From Flavobacteriales bacterium UBA7878 (GTDB taxonomy: Bacteria > Bacteroidota > Bacteroidia > Flavobacteriales > Schleiferiaceae), in contig DLRW01000073.1 of assembly GCA_002501205.1 (NCBI GenBank), positions 1 to 64,000 on the forward strand: a stretch of DNA of 64,000 bases. Direction: 5' to 3'. Positions within the stretch are counted from its first letter, which is position 1. Each line of letters begins with the position of its first letter. Below, piece by piece: positions 44,001 to 52,990 of this stretch. The position numbers and the translations under genes are program-made. The notes beneath the pieces are model-generated. The model saw only the letters and a list, made by a program, of their open reading frames with translations. It did not search any database and was not told the DNA's origin.

Positions 44001-47000
44001 CTTTTTGATAAGCGGTCAACAGGATACTTCCGGCGCTGACGATTGGAACCTGCTTGAACTTAATCTGGCAGCTTTTGTGAATGATACAATTCACATTCGT
44101 TTCCGTGGTGAGAGAGGTAGTAATTACTACTCTGATATGTCGATTGACGACATTGAAATCGCTGAAGCAAGCAACTGTAGTGTACCTGTAAACCTAAGTG
44201 CCAATAATGTAACTGCCACTGGGGCAGATATCACCTGGTCTTCTTACGGTGGTCAGTTTAATTTAGCCTGGGGTCCGGAAGGGTTCTTACAAGGAACCAA
44301 CCTCAATGGCGGTACCATCAATAGTGGGGTTAATTCTCCTGTAAGCTTGAATAGCTTAAACCCGAATACCTATTACGATGTATATGTACAAGACACTTGT
44401 GATACCAATGTTTGGGTAGGTCCGGTTAATTTCAAAACTCCATGTTTATCAGCATTAGCTGGTGGAACTTATACCATTGGAAGCAGCCCTAGTGATGACT
44501 TCCCAAGCTTCGATTCTGTAGCTACCATTTTGAATGGTTGTGGTATCAGCGGACCGGTTGTATTTAATGTACAAGCGGGAACCTATGTAGATAAATTACA
44601 CCTCCAAAGTGTACCTGGCGTTTCCGGAACCAATACCATCACCTTTAATGGTACGGGTGGATCAGATTCATTGATTTACAATGGTCAATCGCATCAAACA
44701 GCGGTCTTGATTGAGAACACCTCTCAGGTGACCTTAAATGCCATGACCATCGTAAATAATGGAACTTCCGAAGCCTTTGGTGTTCTGTTGATGGGTAATT
44801 CTGATACCATAACTATTAGTAATACCACCGTAGTAGTGGATACTACTGGTTCTGGCTCAGATGTAGTGGGAATCTTGACTTCCGGTAGTTATGTTAATGA
44901 CTTCACTGAAGGTGCGGATGTGGATTATCTCACCATTGAGTCCAGTACTGTGATTGGTGGTTCTACCGGTATCAACTTGGAAGGAACAGCTACCGACGAT
45001 CCTGCCATGCATATCATGATTCGCAATAACCATGTTTATTCTCAGATGACTTATGGTATCTATGTGGATGAGGCGGAGAATATTTCCTTCATTGGAAATA
45101 CCATTGATAAGCCTCGTGGGACTACCGACGGTATCTATTGCTTTGACATGAAAAATGTGGTGCTTGAAGAAAATCAGATTGCCGTTACAGACTATGCCGT
45201 TTATCTGAGCGACATTAATGATGGTTATGCGGTTTCTACCCCTTCGCGCCTTGTGAATAACATGATCAGTAGTACTACCGACTATGGTATTTACCTGAAC
45301 GACTTCGAGAATATTGAAGTATATCACAATTCCGTGATGGGAGAGCCAGCTATGGCGATCAATGATCAGGATACTGTTTGGGTAGTAAATAACATCTTCG
45401 TTTCTACCGGAGACTTTGCTTTTGAATCTTTTGATAATTTCAATGGATCAGAGCAGGTAGATTACAACTTGTACTTCTCAGGAAACAGTGATGCCTTTGA
45501 TATTGGTACTTCTACCCATACAACTTTGGCAGACTGGCAAACTGCAGATGCGGTTCATAATGCGAATAGTGTTTATGGCGATCCCTTCTTCCTCAATGCA
45601 CCGGAAGATCTTCATGTAATTGGTGTTCTGGCTAATGATGTAGGAGACAATAGTTTGGGTATTACTGTAGATATCGATGGAGATACTCGTCCTCAGGCGC
45701 CATCTACTATTGTAGACATGGGTGCGGATGAATTCACTCCTCTCGGCGATGACGCTGCTTTGCTTGAAATTATTACTCAAGTGGGTTGCGGTGATAGTAC
45801 CACTGCTGTTAGCTTGGTGTTCCAGAATATTGGACAAAATACCATTACAAGTTTACCAATGACTGTAAACCTAAGTGGTGGTTTAACAGGAACGTACTCT
45901 GCCACCTTTAACGGCTCTCTGCCTTCGTACCAGATCGACACCCTACAAGTAGGTGTATTTAATACTTACGCCGGAGTTAATGGTTTGATGGTTGGTGGTG
46001 ACCTTAATCTCAGTGGTGATCAAGACTTGTCTAACGACACCTTGAGCGCAGGCCCATATAATTATGTTTCCTTTGAACCTGTAGGTTTTGATAGTACTTA
46101 TTGTGTACAGGAAGACACAGCATATTTGCGCGCAAATTCACTTACTGGGGTTAATTACTCCTGGTTTGCCAGCAATAATGCGAATGATACAGTTCCAATT
46201 GTAAAAGGAGATACCCTGGCAGTGCCCGTTGCAGGAGCACAGTCTACTTATTACTTACAGTATGGATCCGCTTTAGACTCATTGGGTACTTCCTTTAATG
46301 GTGGAAATGGCCAAAGTGGTAACTGCTTTGACATATTACCATCTGCCAATATCGAACTTACCGGTTTTGATATGAACATTGATGGATCAGGTGCCCAGGA
46401 TGTGGTAATTTATATCCGTACAGGGTCTCATGTGGGTAATGAAGCAAGCCTTACCGGCTGGACTCGCTTGGATAGTGTTACTGTAACCGCTAATGGTGCG
46501 GGTAATCCAACCTATGTTCCATTATCAAACCCACATGCAGTTTCTGCAGGAACCACTTATGGTTTGATGTTGGTGAGCATAGTAGCTGATGTTGATTATA
46601 CCAATGGCACAAGCGTTGGTGCGGTATTAGCTCAGAATGACTACTTAACCATTTATGAAGGGGCAGGTATTAGCTGGCCATTAAACGATGTGTTTACTCC
46701 TCGATTCTGGAATGGACGGATCTATTACAATGCGGCTGCCTGTTCGGAAGTACGTGTGCCTGTTCAGCTTACTGCTGGCGTAGATACCGCTACGGCCGCC
46801 TTCAGTGTAGGTGGTTCTCAGCCTAACTTCACCTTCGATGCCAGTACTTCTGTAAATGCAGATACCTACACCTGGGACTTTGGTGATGGTAATACCGGTA
46901 CTGGTGTAAGCACTAGTCATACTTATGCCAGCAATGGTGTGTATAATGTGGTTCTTACTGTGAACGATACTACAGATTGCTACAGTATGGCAATGGATTC

Positions 47001-47295
47001 TACTACTGTTGAAGTGAATATTGGATTGGAAGAAAACCCCTTACAAAGTTCATTAGCGGTATATCCAAATCCTGCCAGTGACTATATCAATGTAGAGTTT
47101 GATGTAGTGAACAGTGCAAATGCGCAAATCCGATTATTGGATGCCCAGGGTCGCGCCTTAAGCGAAAGCAATGAGCGTGCTCAGGGAGATCAGTTCCGTT
47201 ACCAACTCGACGTAAGTCAGCTGGCCAGCGGGGTTTATATCCTCGAAATCGAATCCGGTGATCGCACCGCACAAGAAAGAATTAGCATCCGCTAA
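41077..47295 (+). CDS. Giant T9SS surface protein with repeated jelly-roll/Fn3 modules, beta-helix and PKD
   Basis: A 2072-residue secreted protein with a signal peptide (about 1-19, 'VSSVGAYAQC'). By eye the order is four MAM/jelly-roll-like modules (starting near 25, 301, 572 and 849), each followed by a fibronectin III-like module (213, 473, 757, 1033). A right-handed beta-helix follows (about 1123-1540, 'GGTYTIGSSPSDDFPSF', many 'IEN/INN' rungs), then adhesin-like beta domains, a PKD domain (near 1905, 'TWDFGDGNTGTG') and a type A sorting domain from about 1988 ('LAVYPNPASDYINV'). It is probably a surface adhesin or glycan-binding protein. It is rich in Asn, Ser, Thr and Gly. It lies between paaD and paaG and has its own terminator. 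Confidence 0.9.
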   Translation: MKKVILSLLGLVSSVGAYAQCNLSGPATLPYVQNFNSLSGPIGTDSVFICEPSAKWSFEGPGTDAEMEMGIPSGTTGISGDFQGASIGIASVTTSDTANIVLTIDLSTLNAADPEDIYLSFYYADFGDENDAVDQVYLRGSDSDSWIAFFDWNVGSPSDWEYAYFKIDSILTANSQNFSATTQIRWSQKDNYGLTGGDGLGLDQVSIISSNTDAPVAISISNVTATTADVSWTGAGPNTQIALGSPGFYWPSVSPQNIAGLSSVTLNGLSPITEYEFFIRDSTAAGDVSVWQGPFRFTTACVPYSAPYFTNFDAASDGDLENCWEQYHSYSAAYARVEALTSGNATQPFSGANVLEIYNSGSSATDTLLAISPEFSDMTAGDKQIRFRLAASDANTDLIVATLSSNVLGATITFIDTIDILTNNTWQEVAVPLTTANGYNGTDKYLALIHNRGGGTYDDIYIDDFNYEVIPPCSKIYGANFSSISYNSAVLNFTSTSDSVQVEWGPAGFTQGTGCVGNEVNGPVTISDALDPSCSISLAPQTTYDVYIRNNCTTAGNGYSTWSGPYSFTTACAPVAAPYMEGFDNWDPGTGSTTAQNDSISECWSRSPGSGSGTYMWLVEDGGTTSSNTGPTGDNSGSGLYLYTEASSGSTGSEAILSTPFIDVSGLSLPYVQFYLHATGDDLDTLQIQYWDNNSWNDLMIIEGEQQTAQSDPYLLFADTLNGLSGSTTKIRFRAVRGSDYEGDWAIDDFSIIETPSCLPSTMLVLDSTARTEVYTSWKAGSGISFIVNADTVGFTAGNGRYGDTVTVTNAGISGLNPNTEYEIYLKDVCAAGDGSSPWVGPLLVRTDCPELYAAPILFDLEGLDIGGRTAFKNCWTTDRTSAPAWEIEEADGSDLNSTSTGPDYDHTLGTSGGNYFFLETSGGSLGNEANLMTPALDLTAMTEPSLYFWYHMYGSTMGNLHIDVEHNGTWFNDYFLISGQQDTSGADDWNLLELNLAAFVNDTIHIRFRGERGSNYYSDMSIDDIEIAEASNCSVPVNLSANNVTATGADITWSSYGGQFNLAWGPEGFLQGTNLNGGTINSGVNSPVSLNSLNPNTYYDVYVQDTCDTNVWVGPVNFKTPCLSALAGGTYTIGSSPSDDFPSFDSVATILNGCGISGPVVFNVQAGTYVDKLHLQSVPGVSGTNTITFNGTGGSDSLIYNGQSHQTAVLIENTSQVTLNAMTIVNNGTSEAFGVLLMGNSDTITISNTTVVVDTTGSGSDVVGILTSGSYVNDFTEGADVDYLTIESSTVIGGSTGINLEGTATDDPAMHIMIRNNHVYSQMTYGIYVDEAENISFIGNTIDKPRGTTDGIYCFDMKNVVLEENQIAVTDYAVYLSDINDGYAVSTPSRLVNNMISSTTDYGIYLNDFENIEVYHNSVMGEPAMAINDQDTVWVVNNIFVSTGDFAFESFDNFNGSEQVDYNLYFSGNSDAFDIGTSTHTTLADWQTADAVHNANSVYGDPFFLNAPEDLHVIGVLANDVGDNSLGITVDIDGDTRPQAPSTIVDMGADEFTPLGDDAALLEIITQVGCGDSTTAVSLVFQNIGQNTITSLPMTVNLSGGLTGTYSATFNGSLPSYQIDTLQVGVFNTYAGVNGLMVGGDLNLSGDQDLSNDTLSAGPYNYVSFEPVGFDSTYCVQEDTAYLRANSLTGVNYSWFASNNANDTVPIVKGDTLAVPVAGAQSTYYLQYGSALDSLGTSFNGGNGQSGNCFDILPSANIELTGFDMNIDGSGAQDVVIYIRTGSHVGNEASLTGWTRLDSVTVTANGAGNPTYVPLSNPHAVSAGTTYGLMLVSIVADVDYTNGTSVGAVLAQNDYLTIYEGAGISWPLNDVFTPRFWNGRIYYNAAACSEVRVPVQLTAGVDTATAAFSVGGSQPNFTFDASTSVNADTYTWDFGDGNTGTGVSTSHTYASNGVYNVVLTVNDTTDCYSMAMDSTTVEVNIGLEENPLQSSLAVYPNPASDYINVEFDVVNSANAQIRLLDAQGRALSESNERAQGDQFRYQLDVSQLASGVYILEIESGDRTAQERISIR

Positions 47296-47315
47296 TATTT
47301 TGGCTTATTGATCGA

Positions 47316-47351
47316 AAGGCCGTCTCGGAAATACCGGGGCGGCCTTTTTTA
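47316..47351 (+). terminator. Rho-independent terminator after giant T9SS gene
   Basis: AAGGCCGTCTCGG and CCGGGGCGGCCTT pair over 13 positions including G-U pairs, with loop AAATA and a six-T run. It starts 20 bases after the stop at 47295. Confidence 0.88.
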
Positions 47352-47379
47352 TTTTACCTTTAGTAGCAAATCTCTGCGT

Positions 47380-48288
47380 ATGAAAAGATTAGTACTCCTA
47401 GCCCTTATTTTGACTTCCGGATTAAAAGCTCAGCATTTTGTGGGCTTACCCGATTCCAATGCTATTTGGACCAATAGTTATTCTGAGTTGGTAACGCAGC
47501 CCTTTTTCCATATGGAACTGGTGCATACCGTAAAATTGTGTTTAAGCAATCAGGATACGACTATCCAAAGTCAGAATTACCATCAGCTTTTCTTGTGTGG
47601 CTCCAGCCAGGTTTATTTTGCAGCTATTCGCGAAGATGCAGGAAGAGTATACCTCTTACCTAAAGACAGCGCATCTGAAATCACGGTTTACGATTACAAC
47701 CTTCTGCCCGGGGACACCGTAAAGAATATCTATTCGGTTGGATTTGGAAATTATTGGCCGCAACAACCCATTATTTATTTAGCTCTAGGCGATCCTATGG
47801 ATCCGGTAATTGTAAATAGTGTAGATACCGTTTACAGTAGTCTCGGAGCACACCGCATCCTTGATTTTGGACTGAGTGGGATATGGATAGAAGGCATCGG
47901 TAATAGTCAGGGATTCTTGTGGGATCCCTATCCGAATATTTCCAATTTCGAGATTAAATTAGAGTGCATGAGCATTGGCGATTCCACTTATTATGATGGC
48001 TATTCTCGTCAACCTTTAGCCCAGGCTTTAAATGGCGCTTGCGATTTAAGCCTTTCGGTAGATGAAGCAATGGCCGAAGAGCAAATGAGCCCTTATCCTA
48101 ATCCATCAAAAGGTAAAATCCAGTTTCATAACCAGGAACCAATGGATATAAAAGTCTTTAATAGTCTTGGTCAAATTGTTTTCGAACAAAGAATTCTGTC
48201 CAGGGCGATCTTGGATTTAAGTCGATTAAGCCCGGGTCAGTATATTGTTCAGGCGGGTGAACAAAAAAATATCTGGATAAAGGAATAG
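47380..48288 (+). CDS. Secreted T9SS protein, tandem paralogue 1
   Basis: A 302-residue protein (ATG at 47380; signal peptide ending 'LTSGLKAQ'). The mature part starts 'HFVGLPDSNAIWTNSYSE', later has 'GDPMDPVIVNSVDTVYSS', 'WIEGIGNSQGFLWDPYP' and 'CMSIGDSTYYDG', and ends in a T9SS type A sorting domain ('SPYPNPSKGKIQFHNQ' and on). The next gene has the same series of motifs, so the two arose by tandem duplication. No family name is recognised. The upstream in-frame start at 47308 would overlap the terminator and is rejected. Confidence 0.8.
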   Translation: MKRLVLLALILTSGLKAQHFVGLPDSNAIWTNSYSELVTQPFFHMELVHTVKLCLSNQDTTIQSQNYHQLFLCGSSQVYFAAIREDAGRVYLLPKDSASEITVYDYNLLPGDTVKNIYSVGFGNYWPQQPIIYLALGDPMDPVIVNSVDTVYSSLGAHRILDFGLSGIWIEGIGNSQGFLWDPYPNISNFEIKLECMSIGDSTYYDGYSRQPLAQALNGACDLSLSVDEAMAEEQMSPYPNPSKGKIQFHNQEPMDIKVFNSLGQIVFEQRILSRAILDLSRLSPGQYIVQAGEQKNIWIKE

Positions 48289-48294
48289 TTGGCT

Positions 48295-49182
48295 ATGGGT
48301 CAAACCAATTACAAGTTCCTGTTTGCATTTGTATTTCTAAGTTTTTGTGGGGTATTACATTCCCAAAACTTTTTGGCTTTTCCTGATTCGAATGCCCGAT
48401 GGGTTAATGAAAAGACTGAATTCGGGCAATACACTGGAGGTTCCTGGCTACGATCTGCGCCAGAATACTTTGTCAATCATGAGGATACTTTAATAGGGGG
48501 GCAATATCATACTAAGCTTTTTGAGCTACACCATAATCAGGTAATCTACAAGGGAGCTTACAGGCAAGATTCTGCTCGACTCTATCTAGTTCCGGCAGAC
48601 GATGAAACAGAATACCTGGTTTATGATTTTAATGCTCAGGTAGGGGATACCCTTGAAGATTGGTACTTCCTTGCTTCGAGAGGGATGGAGAGTTGGAGCC
48701 AACAAGGAACATTTACAGTGGACGCCATTGACACCATTGACACCTTTTTAGGAAGTCGACGCAGGCTTGTAACAAGTATGGAGAGCTTTATTGAAGGGAT
48801 TGGCTGTGAAACCGGTTTTTTGGAAGGCCCCTGCCCGTGTCTTTCAGGTTGGTCCTATAACTTAACTTGCTTTAGCATCGGTGATTCCACTTATTACGAC
48901 AATCGGTATATTTCCTATTCAGCCACGGCCGGTAACTGCGAAGCCTATTTTGATTTAGCGGAAGAGGTGAAGGAAGAATTTGAGATTTACCCTAATCCTT
49001 CTGAGGGAATGCTGTATTTCAAAACACTGGAGCCCGGTAAATTAGAGCTATTTACTATTGACGGACAAAAGCTGTGGTCAGGCTGGCTTGAAAATGAAGG
49101 TCAACTTGATTTTTCTCATCTGCCGAAAGGCCTATACTGGATAAGCCTTTCGGGGACGAGTAAAAAATGGATTAAGCGTTAG
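48295..49182 (+). CDS. Secreted T9SS protein, tandem paralogue 2
   Basis: A 295-residue protein starting at the ATG at 48295, six bases after the previous stop. It has a signal peptide ('FLSFCGVLHSQ'), then 'NFLAFPDSNARWVNEKTE', 'YLVYDFNAQVGDTLEDW', 'SFIEGIGCETGFLEGPCP' and 'CFSIGDSTYYDN', which parallel paralogue 1 motif for motif. The C-terminus 'FEIYPNPSEGMLYF' onward is a T9SS type A sorting domain. It is clearly cotranscribed with paralogue 1. Function unknown; both are probably surface-exposed. Confidence 0.8.
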   Translation: MGQTNYKFLFAFVFLSFCGVLHSQNFLAFPDSNARWVNEKTEFGQYTGGSWLRSAPEYFVNHEDTLIGGQYHTKLFELHHNQVIYKGAYRQDSARLYLVPADDETEYLVYDFNAQVGDTLEDWYFLASRGMESWSQQGTFTVDAIDTIDTFLGSRRRLVTSMESFIEGIGCETGFLEGPCPCLSGWSYNLTCFSIGDSTYYDNRYISYSATAGNCEAYFDLAEEVKEEFEIYPNPSEGMLYFKTLEPGKLELFTIDGQKLWSGWLENEGQLDFSHLPKGLYWISLSGTSKKWIKR

Positions 49183-49435
49183 AGCTAAAGTTTCCAGCTT
49201 ATTTCAATTTACGAATCAGTCGAACCGGTACGCCAAAACCTCCTTGCCAGGGGTTCATGTCTTCCACTTCTATTTGGGTTTCCTTTAGGATAGTCGAATA
49301 ATTGCAATACTTAGCTGTTAGGTAATAGTGAGATATATTTTTAAAGTATAGAAGCCCAAAAGTTTCAAAACATGAATAAGCCTGAAGGATGTATCCTTCC
49401 TGCATTATCTCCTAACTTAGCCCAAAAGAAAATTC

Positions 49436-50215
49436 ATGTCCGAATATATCCTTAGTTCACAGGAGGGCGCTGTGCTAACACTAAGTTTAAATCGCCCGGA
49501 TAAATACAATGCTTTTGTTCGCGAAATGGCCTTGGCCCTGCAAGCTGAGCTGGCCCGAGCCCAGAAAGATTCTAAAATTCGCGGGGTAGTATTAACCGGC
49601 ATTGGCAAGGCATTTTGTGCGGGTCAGGATTTGGCGGAAGCCACTGATCCCAATGGTCCAGAGCTTACCAAGATTGTAACCGAACATTACAATCCGATAA
49701 TTGAGGCTATTCGAATTCTGGAAAAACCCGTGGTTGCCGCAGTAAATGGTGTGGCTGCCGGAGCAGGGGCCAATATTGCCCTGGCTTGCGATATTGTAAT
49801 TGCCAGTGAAGCGGCTTCCTTTATTCAGGCTTTTTCCAAAATTGGACTCATCCCCGATAGTGGTGGGACTTATACCTTACCACGCTTGGTAGGTTTGCAA
49901 AGAGCATCTGCATTAATGATGCTGGGTGATAAAGTTTCGGCTTCAGATGCCTTAGACATGGGCATGATTTACAAATTGGTAGCCGCCGAAGAGTTAATGC
50001 CGGTTGCCCAAAAAGTAGCGGGACAATTGAGTCAAATGCCCACCTTAGCTTTGGCACGAACCAAAGCGCTTCTTAATGCCAGTTATCAGAATGATCTGAA
50101 ATCCCAGTTAGCATTGGAAGATCAGTATCAAACCGAATGCGGTCAAAGTTATGACTACCGCGAAGGCACTGCTGCTTTTCTGGAGAAGCGTAAACCCGAG
50201 TTTAAAGGAGAATAA
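49436..50215 (+). CDS. paaG: Phenylacetate-pathway isomerase PaaG (crotonase family)
   Basis: A 259-residue crotonase-fold enzyme that converts ring-1,2-epoxyphenylacetyl-CoA to the oxepin-CoA. Visible are 'LNRPDKYNAFVREM', the oxyanion-hole segment 'GKAFCAGQDLAEA', 'AVNGVAAGAGANIALACDIVIAS' and the 'FSKIGLIPDSGGTYTLPRLVG' loop with the catalytic Asp typical of PaaG rather than PaaF. It lies 44 bases before paaH. The 253-base gap before it holds no clear gene. Confidence 0.92.
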   Translation: MSEYILSSQEGAVLTLSLNRPDKYNAFVREMALALQAELARAQKDSKIRGVVLTGIGKAFCAGQDLAEATDPNGPELTKIVTEHYNPIIEAIRILEKPVVAAVNGVAAGAGANIALACDIVIASEAASFIQAFSKIGLIPDSGGTYTLPRLVGLQRASALMMLGDKVSASDALDMGMIYKLVAAEELMPVAQKVAGQLSQMPTLALARTKALLNASYQNDLKSQLALEDQYQTECGQSYDYREGTAAFLEKRKPEFKGE

Positions 50216-50259
50216 TTTATTAGGACATATTCCGCGAAAGCGGCCAAAAAAGAAATACA

Positions 50260-51414
50260 ATGCAAATAGGAATTGTGGGTGCCGGAGCGATGGGCTCAGG
50301 AATTGCGCAGGTTGCAGCCCAGAATGGACATCGCGTGGTGATTGTAGATAATCATCGTGCAGCTCTGGAAAAGTCGAAAGCCGGACATCAGAAAATTCTC
50401 GCTCGTTTGGTAGAGAAAGGCCGTTTGGCCGAAGGCGAAGACCATAAAATTGCCAGTCGGATATCCTATGAAAGCAGCCTCACCGAATTAGAGGGCTGTG
50501 GTTTGGTGATCGAAGCGATTATTGAAAAGCTGGACATTAAGCAGGCCCTTTTTAAACATCTGGAAGAGGTATGTGGTGCCGATGCGATTTTAGCTTCCAA
50601 TACCAGTTCCCTTTCCATTGCCAGTATTGCGGCGGCCTGTGAAAAGCCCGAGCGCGTGTTGGGGATTCACTTCTTTAACCCTGCGCCTTTAATGCCTTTG
50701 GTGGAGATTATTCCTGCTATTATTTCGGATGAAGCGGTGGTAAATAAAGCCAAATCTCTGATTGATGATTGGGGCAAGGTGACGGTGCTGGCCAAGGATA
50801 CCCCAGGCTTTATTGTAAACCGTGTAGCGCGACCTTTTTATGGTGAAGCGGTACGTATTTATGAAGAGGGCGTGGCGGATATTGCGACCATCGATTGGGC
50901 ATTAAGTTCCTTAGGAGGCTTTAGGATGGGCCCCTTCACCCTGATGGATTTTATTGGTCATGATGTGAATTATGCTGTAACCGAAAGTGTGTTTACGGCC
51001 TTTTTCTATGACCCTCGCTATAAGCCCAATTTTAGTCAGAAGCGCTTGGTAGAAGCCGGCTTGCTTGGACGTAAAACCGGCAGAGGATTTTATGATTACC
51101 GCGAAGGAGCAATACAACCTGAGCCTAAGAAGAATGAGGAGCTTGGGCAATCGATTCTAAACCGGGTATTAGCGATGCTTATTAATGAGGCCGCAGATGC
51201 TTTGCATTTGGGAATTGCCTCGGCGAAGGATATTGACCTGGCCATGACCAAAGGGGTTAACTATCCGAAAGGGCTCTTGGCTTGGGCCGATGAAATTGGG
51301 TTGGATACGGTACTTGCCACCCTCGATGGCCTATATGATGAATACCGTGAAGATCGCTATCGGGCATCGGTGCTTCTACGTCGTAAAGTGGCCAAGGGAG
51401 AACAATTTTTTTAG
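50260..51414 (+). CDS. paaH: 3-hydroxyacyl-CoA dehydrogenase PaaH
   Basis: A 384-residue NAD-dependent dehydrogenase. The Rossmann motif 'IGIVGAGAMGSGIAQVAAQNGH' opens the protein. 'SNTSSLSIASIAAACEKPERVLGIHFFNPAPLMPLVEII' carries the catalytic His, and a duplicated C-terminal 3HCDH domain follows ('GFIVNRVARPFYGEAVRI'; 'GVNYPKGLLAWADEIG'). It oxidises the 3-hydroxyadipyl-CoA intermediate. It is shorter than the roughly 475-residue E. coli PaaH, as is usual for single-plus-half C-domain forms. A weak hairpin at 51449-51470 follows. Confidence 0.9.
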   Translation: MQIGIVGAGAMGSGIAQVAAQNGHRVVIVDNHRAALEKSKAGHQKILARLVEKGRLAEGEDHKIASRISYESSLTELEGCGLVIEAIIEKLDIKQALFKHLEEVCGADAILASNTSSLSIASIAAACEKPERVLGIHFFNPAPLMPLVEIIPAIISDEAVVNKAKSLIDDWGKVTVLAKDTPGFIVNRVARPFYGEAVRIYEEGVADIATIDWALSSLGGFRMGPFTLMDFIGHDVNYAVTESVFTAFFYDPRYKPNFSQKRLVEAGLLGRKTGRGFYDYREGAIQPEPKKNEELGQSILNRVLAMLINEAADALHLGIASAKDIDLAMTKGVNYPKGLLAWADEIGLDTVLATLDGLYDEYREDRYRASVLLRRKVAKGEQFF

Positions 51415-51499
51415 CAGGCACTCAGGTACTTGCGAATTATTTTTAAAGCTGCCGTAATTTAGAGCGGCAGGTTTATACTAACCTTATAAATCAACGAGT

Positions 51500-52978
51500 A
51501 TGTATTCACAACTCATTAAACAGCGTTGGCTACAGGTTTTTCGCAGCACCTATTTTCGCCAAGGCTGGGGAGTAAAAATTCTAATGGCCCTTTTGGCCCT
51601 TTATTTCTTGGCTTCTTTTGGGGCACTGGGATTTTTCATGAAGGAAATTCTCTCCGATAGCTTTGAGGATGCCACTAAATTAACCCCCATATTTTCCGGG
51701 GGGATTTTGTTTTATCTGCTGGCCGATTTGGTGATGCGCTTTTTCTTGCAGGATTTAAGTGTGATTTCCGTGCAGCATTACCTCACTTTGCCCATTTCAA
51801 AGAAGAAGATCATTCACTTCTTATTGCAGGGATCGGTATTCAATTTCTTTAACCTGCTGCCTTTACTCTTTATTCTACCCTGGGCCTTTCGAGTTATTCC
51901 GGGAGAATATGGTTTGGATGTGGCTTTGGTGTGGATTGCAGGTATGCTGGGAGTAATGCTGAGTAATCATTTCCTGGCTATTTACCTCAAGCGGATTTTA
52001 GCAGTTAAAGCGGCCGTTTTCTGGGGCATTGCCCTGGTCTTTATAGCTAGCTATGCCGCCCATTATTTAGGGTATATCGCCCTGGATGAGATTTCAGAAG
52101 CCATTTATCTACCCTTAGCTACTCAGCCTGTTGCCGTTCTATGGCCCCTGGTACTGATGCTGCTTATCTATTTTGTAAACTACCGCTTCTTATTGGGCAT
52201 GACCCACTTGGATCGCTGGCGTACCAAAGCTAAAGAGGCCAGTAGCTTGCGTTTCTCCTATTTGGAAAATCGCGGAGTATTAGGCTTAATGATGGCCAAT
52301 GAATTGAAGTTGATCACCCGAAATCGCAGAACCAAAACCGCCCTTTACCTAAGTGTGTTTTTTGCTTTTTATGGTTTGATATTCTATACCCAAGAAGCGT
52401 ATAGTGACAACTATACCTGGTTGATGTTTGTGGGCATCTTTATGACCGGCATCTTCATGATTAATTACGGTCAGTTTTTGGTTAGTTGGGAAAGTGCCTA
52501 TTTTGATGGGATTCTTACCCGCGCCTATTCCATGGAGGAGTTTTATCGGGCTAAATACTATTTAATGGTATTAAGTTGTGTGATCATGTATTTGCTCACT
52601 TTACCCTATATGTATTTCGGGATGAAAGCGCTGTACATCAATACGGCGACCCTCTTATACAATATTGGCATCAACACGGCGGTGCTTCTATATGCCAGCA
52701 CCTACAATAAGAAGGCAATTGACTTAAGTAAGGGATCGGCCTTTAACTATCAAGGTACCGGGGCCGCGCAGTTTGTGATTGTAATTCCCCTGATGATTGT
52801 TCCTTTATTGGTCTTTCAGGCCTTTAATGTTTTCGACGAACCCTATTGGGGTTTGATTTTCCTTAGCGCTTTAGGCATTGGCGGAATCTTGAGCCACCGC
52901 CTGTTTATTCGCCAAACCATCATCAATTTTAAAGAGAAGAAATACATCAATGCAGCGGGCTACCGTCAGCATGACTAA
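51500..52978 (+). CDS. DUF5687 ABC-type permease
   Basis: A 492-residue integral membrane protein with about 12 hydrophobic segments. The arrangement and the start 'LIKQRWLQVFRSTYFRQGWGVKILM', plus 'YLTLPISKKKIIHFLLQGSVFNFFNL', match the DUF5687 family of Bacteroidota. These are permease halves of ABC exporters, always next to an ATPase, as here. The exported substrate is unknown. A near-consensus -7 'TAATTTAG' lies upstream, partly within a CTGCCG/CGGCAG hairpin. Confidence 0.85.
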   Translation: MYSQLIKQRWLQVFRSTYFRQGWGVKILMALLALYFLASFGALGFFMKEILSDSFEDATKLTPIFSGGILFYLLADLVMRFFLQDLSVISVQHYLTLPISKKKIIHFLLQGSVFNFFNLLPLLFILPWAFRVIPGEYGLDVALVWIAGMLGVMLSNHFLAIYLKRILAVKAAVFWGIALVFIASYAAHYLGYIALDEISEAIYLPLATQPVAVLWPLVLMLLIYFVNYRFLLGMTHLDRWRTKAKEASSLRFSYLENRGVLGLMMANELKLITRNRRTKTALYLSVFFAFYGLIFYTQEAYSDNYTWLMFVGIFMTGIFMINYGQFLVSWESAYFDGILTRAYSMEEFYRAKYYLMVLSCVIMYLLTLPYMYFGMKALYINTATLLYNIGINTAVLLYASTYNKKAIDLSKGSAFNYQGTGAAQFVIVIPLMIVPLLVFQAFNVFDEPYWGLIFLSALGIGGILSHRLFIRQTIINFKEKKYINAAGYRQHD

Positions 52979-52990
52979 AAATATACTAGC

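Noticed and set aside
44857..45837. Two long minus-strand frames (156 and 119 codons) inside the giant T9SS gene
   Set aside because: They mirror the Asp/Asn/Ile-rich beta-helix coding on the opposite strand and show no family, start context or independent promoter.
51449..51470. CTGCCG/CGGCAG hairpin after paaH as a terminator
   Set aside because: The six-pair stem lacks a U-run and overlaps a near-consensus -7 element, so a terminator call is not justified.
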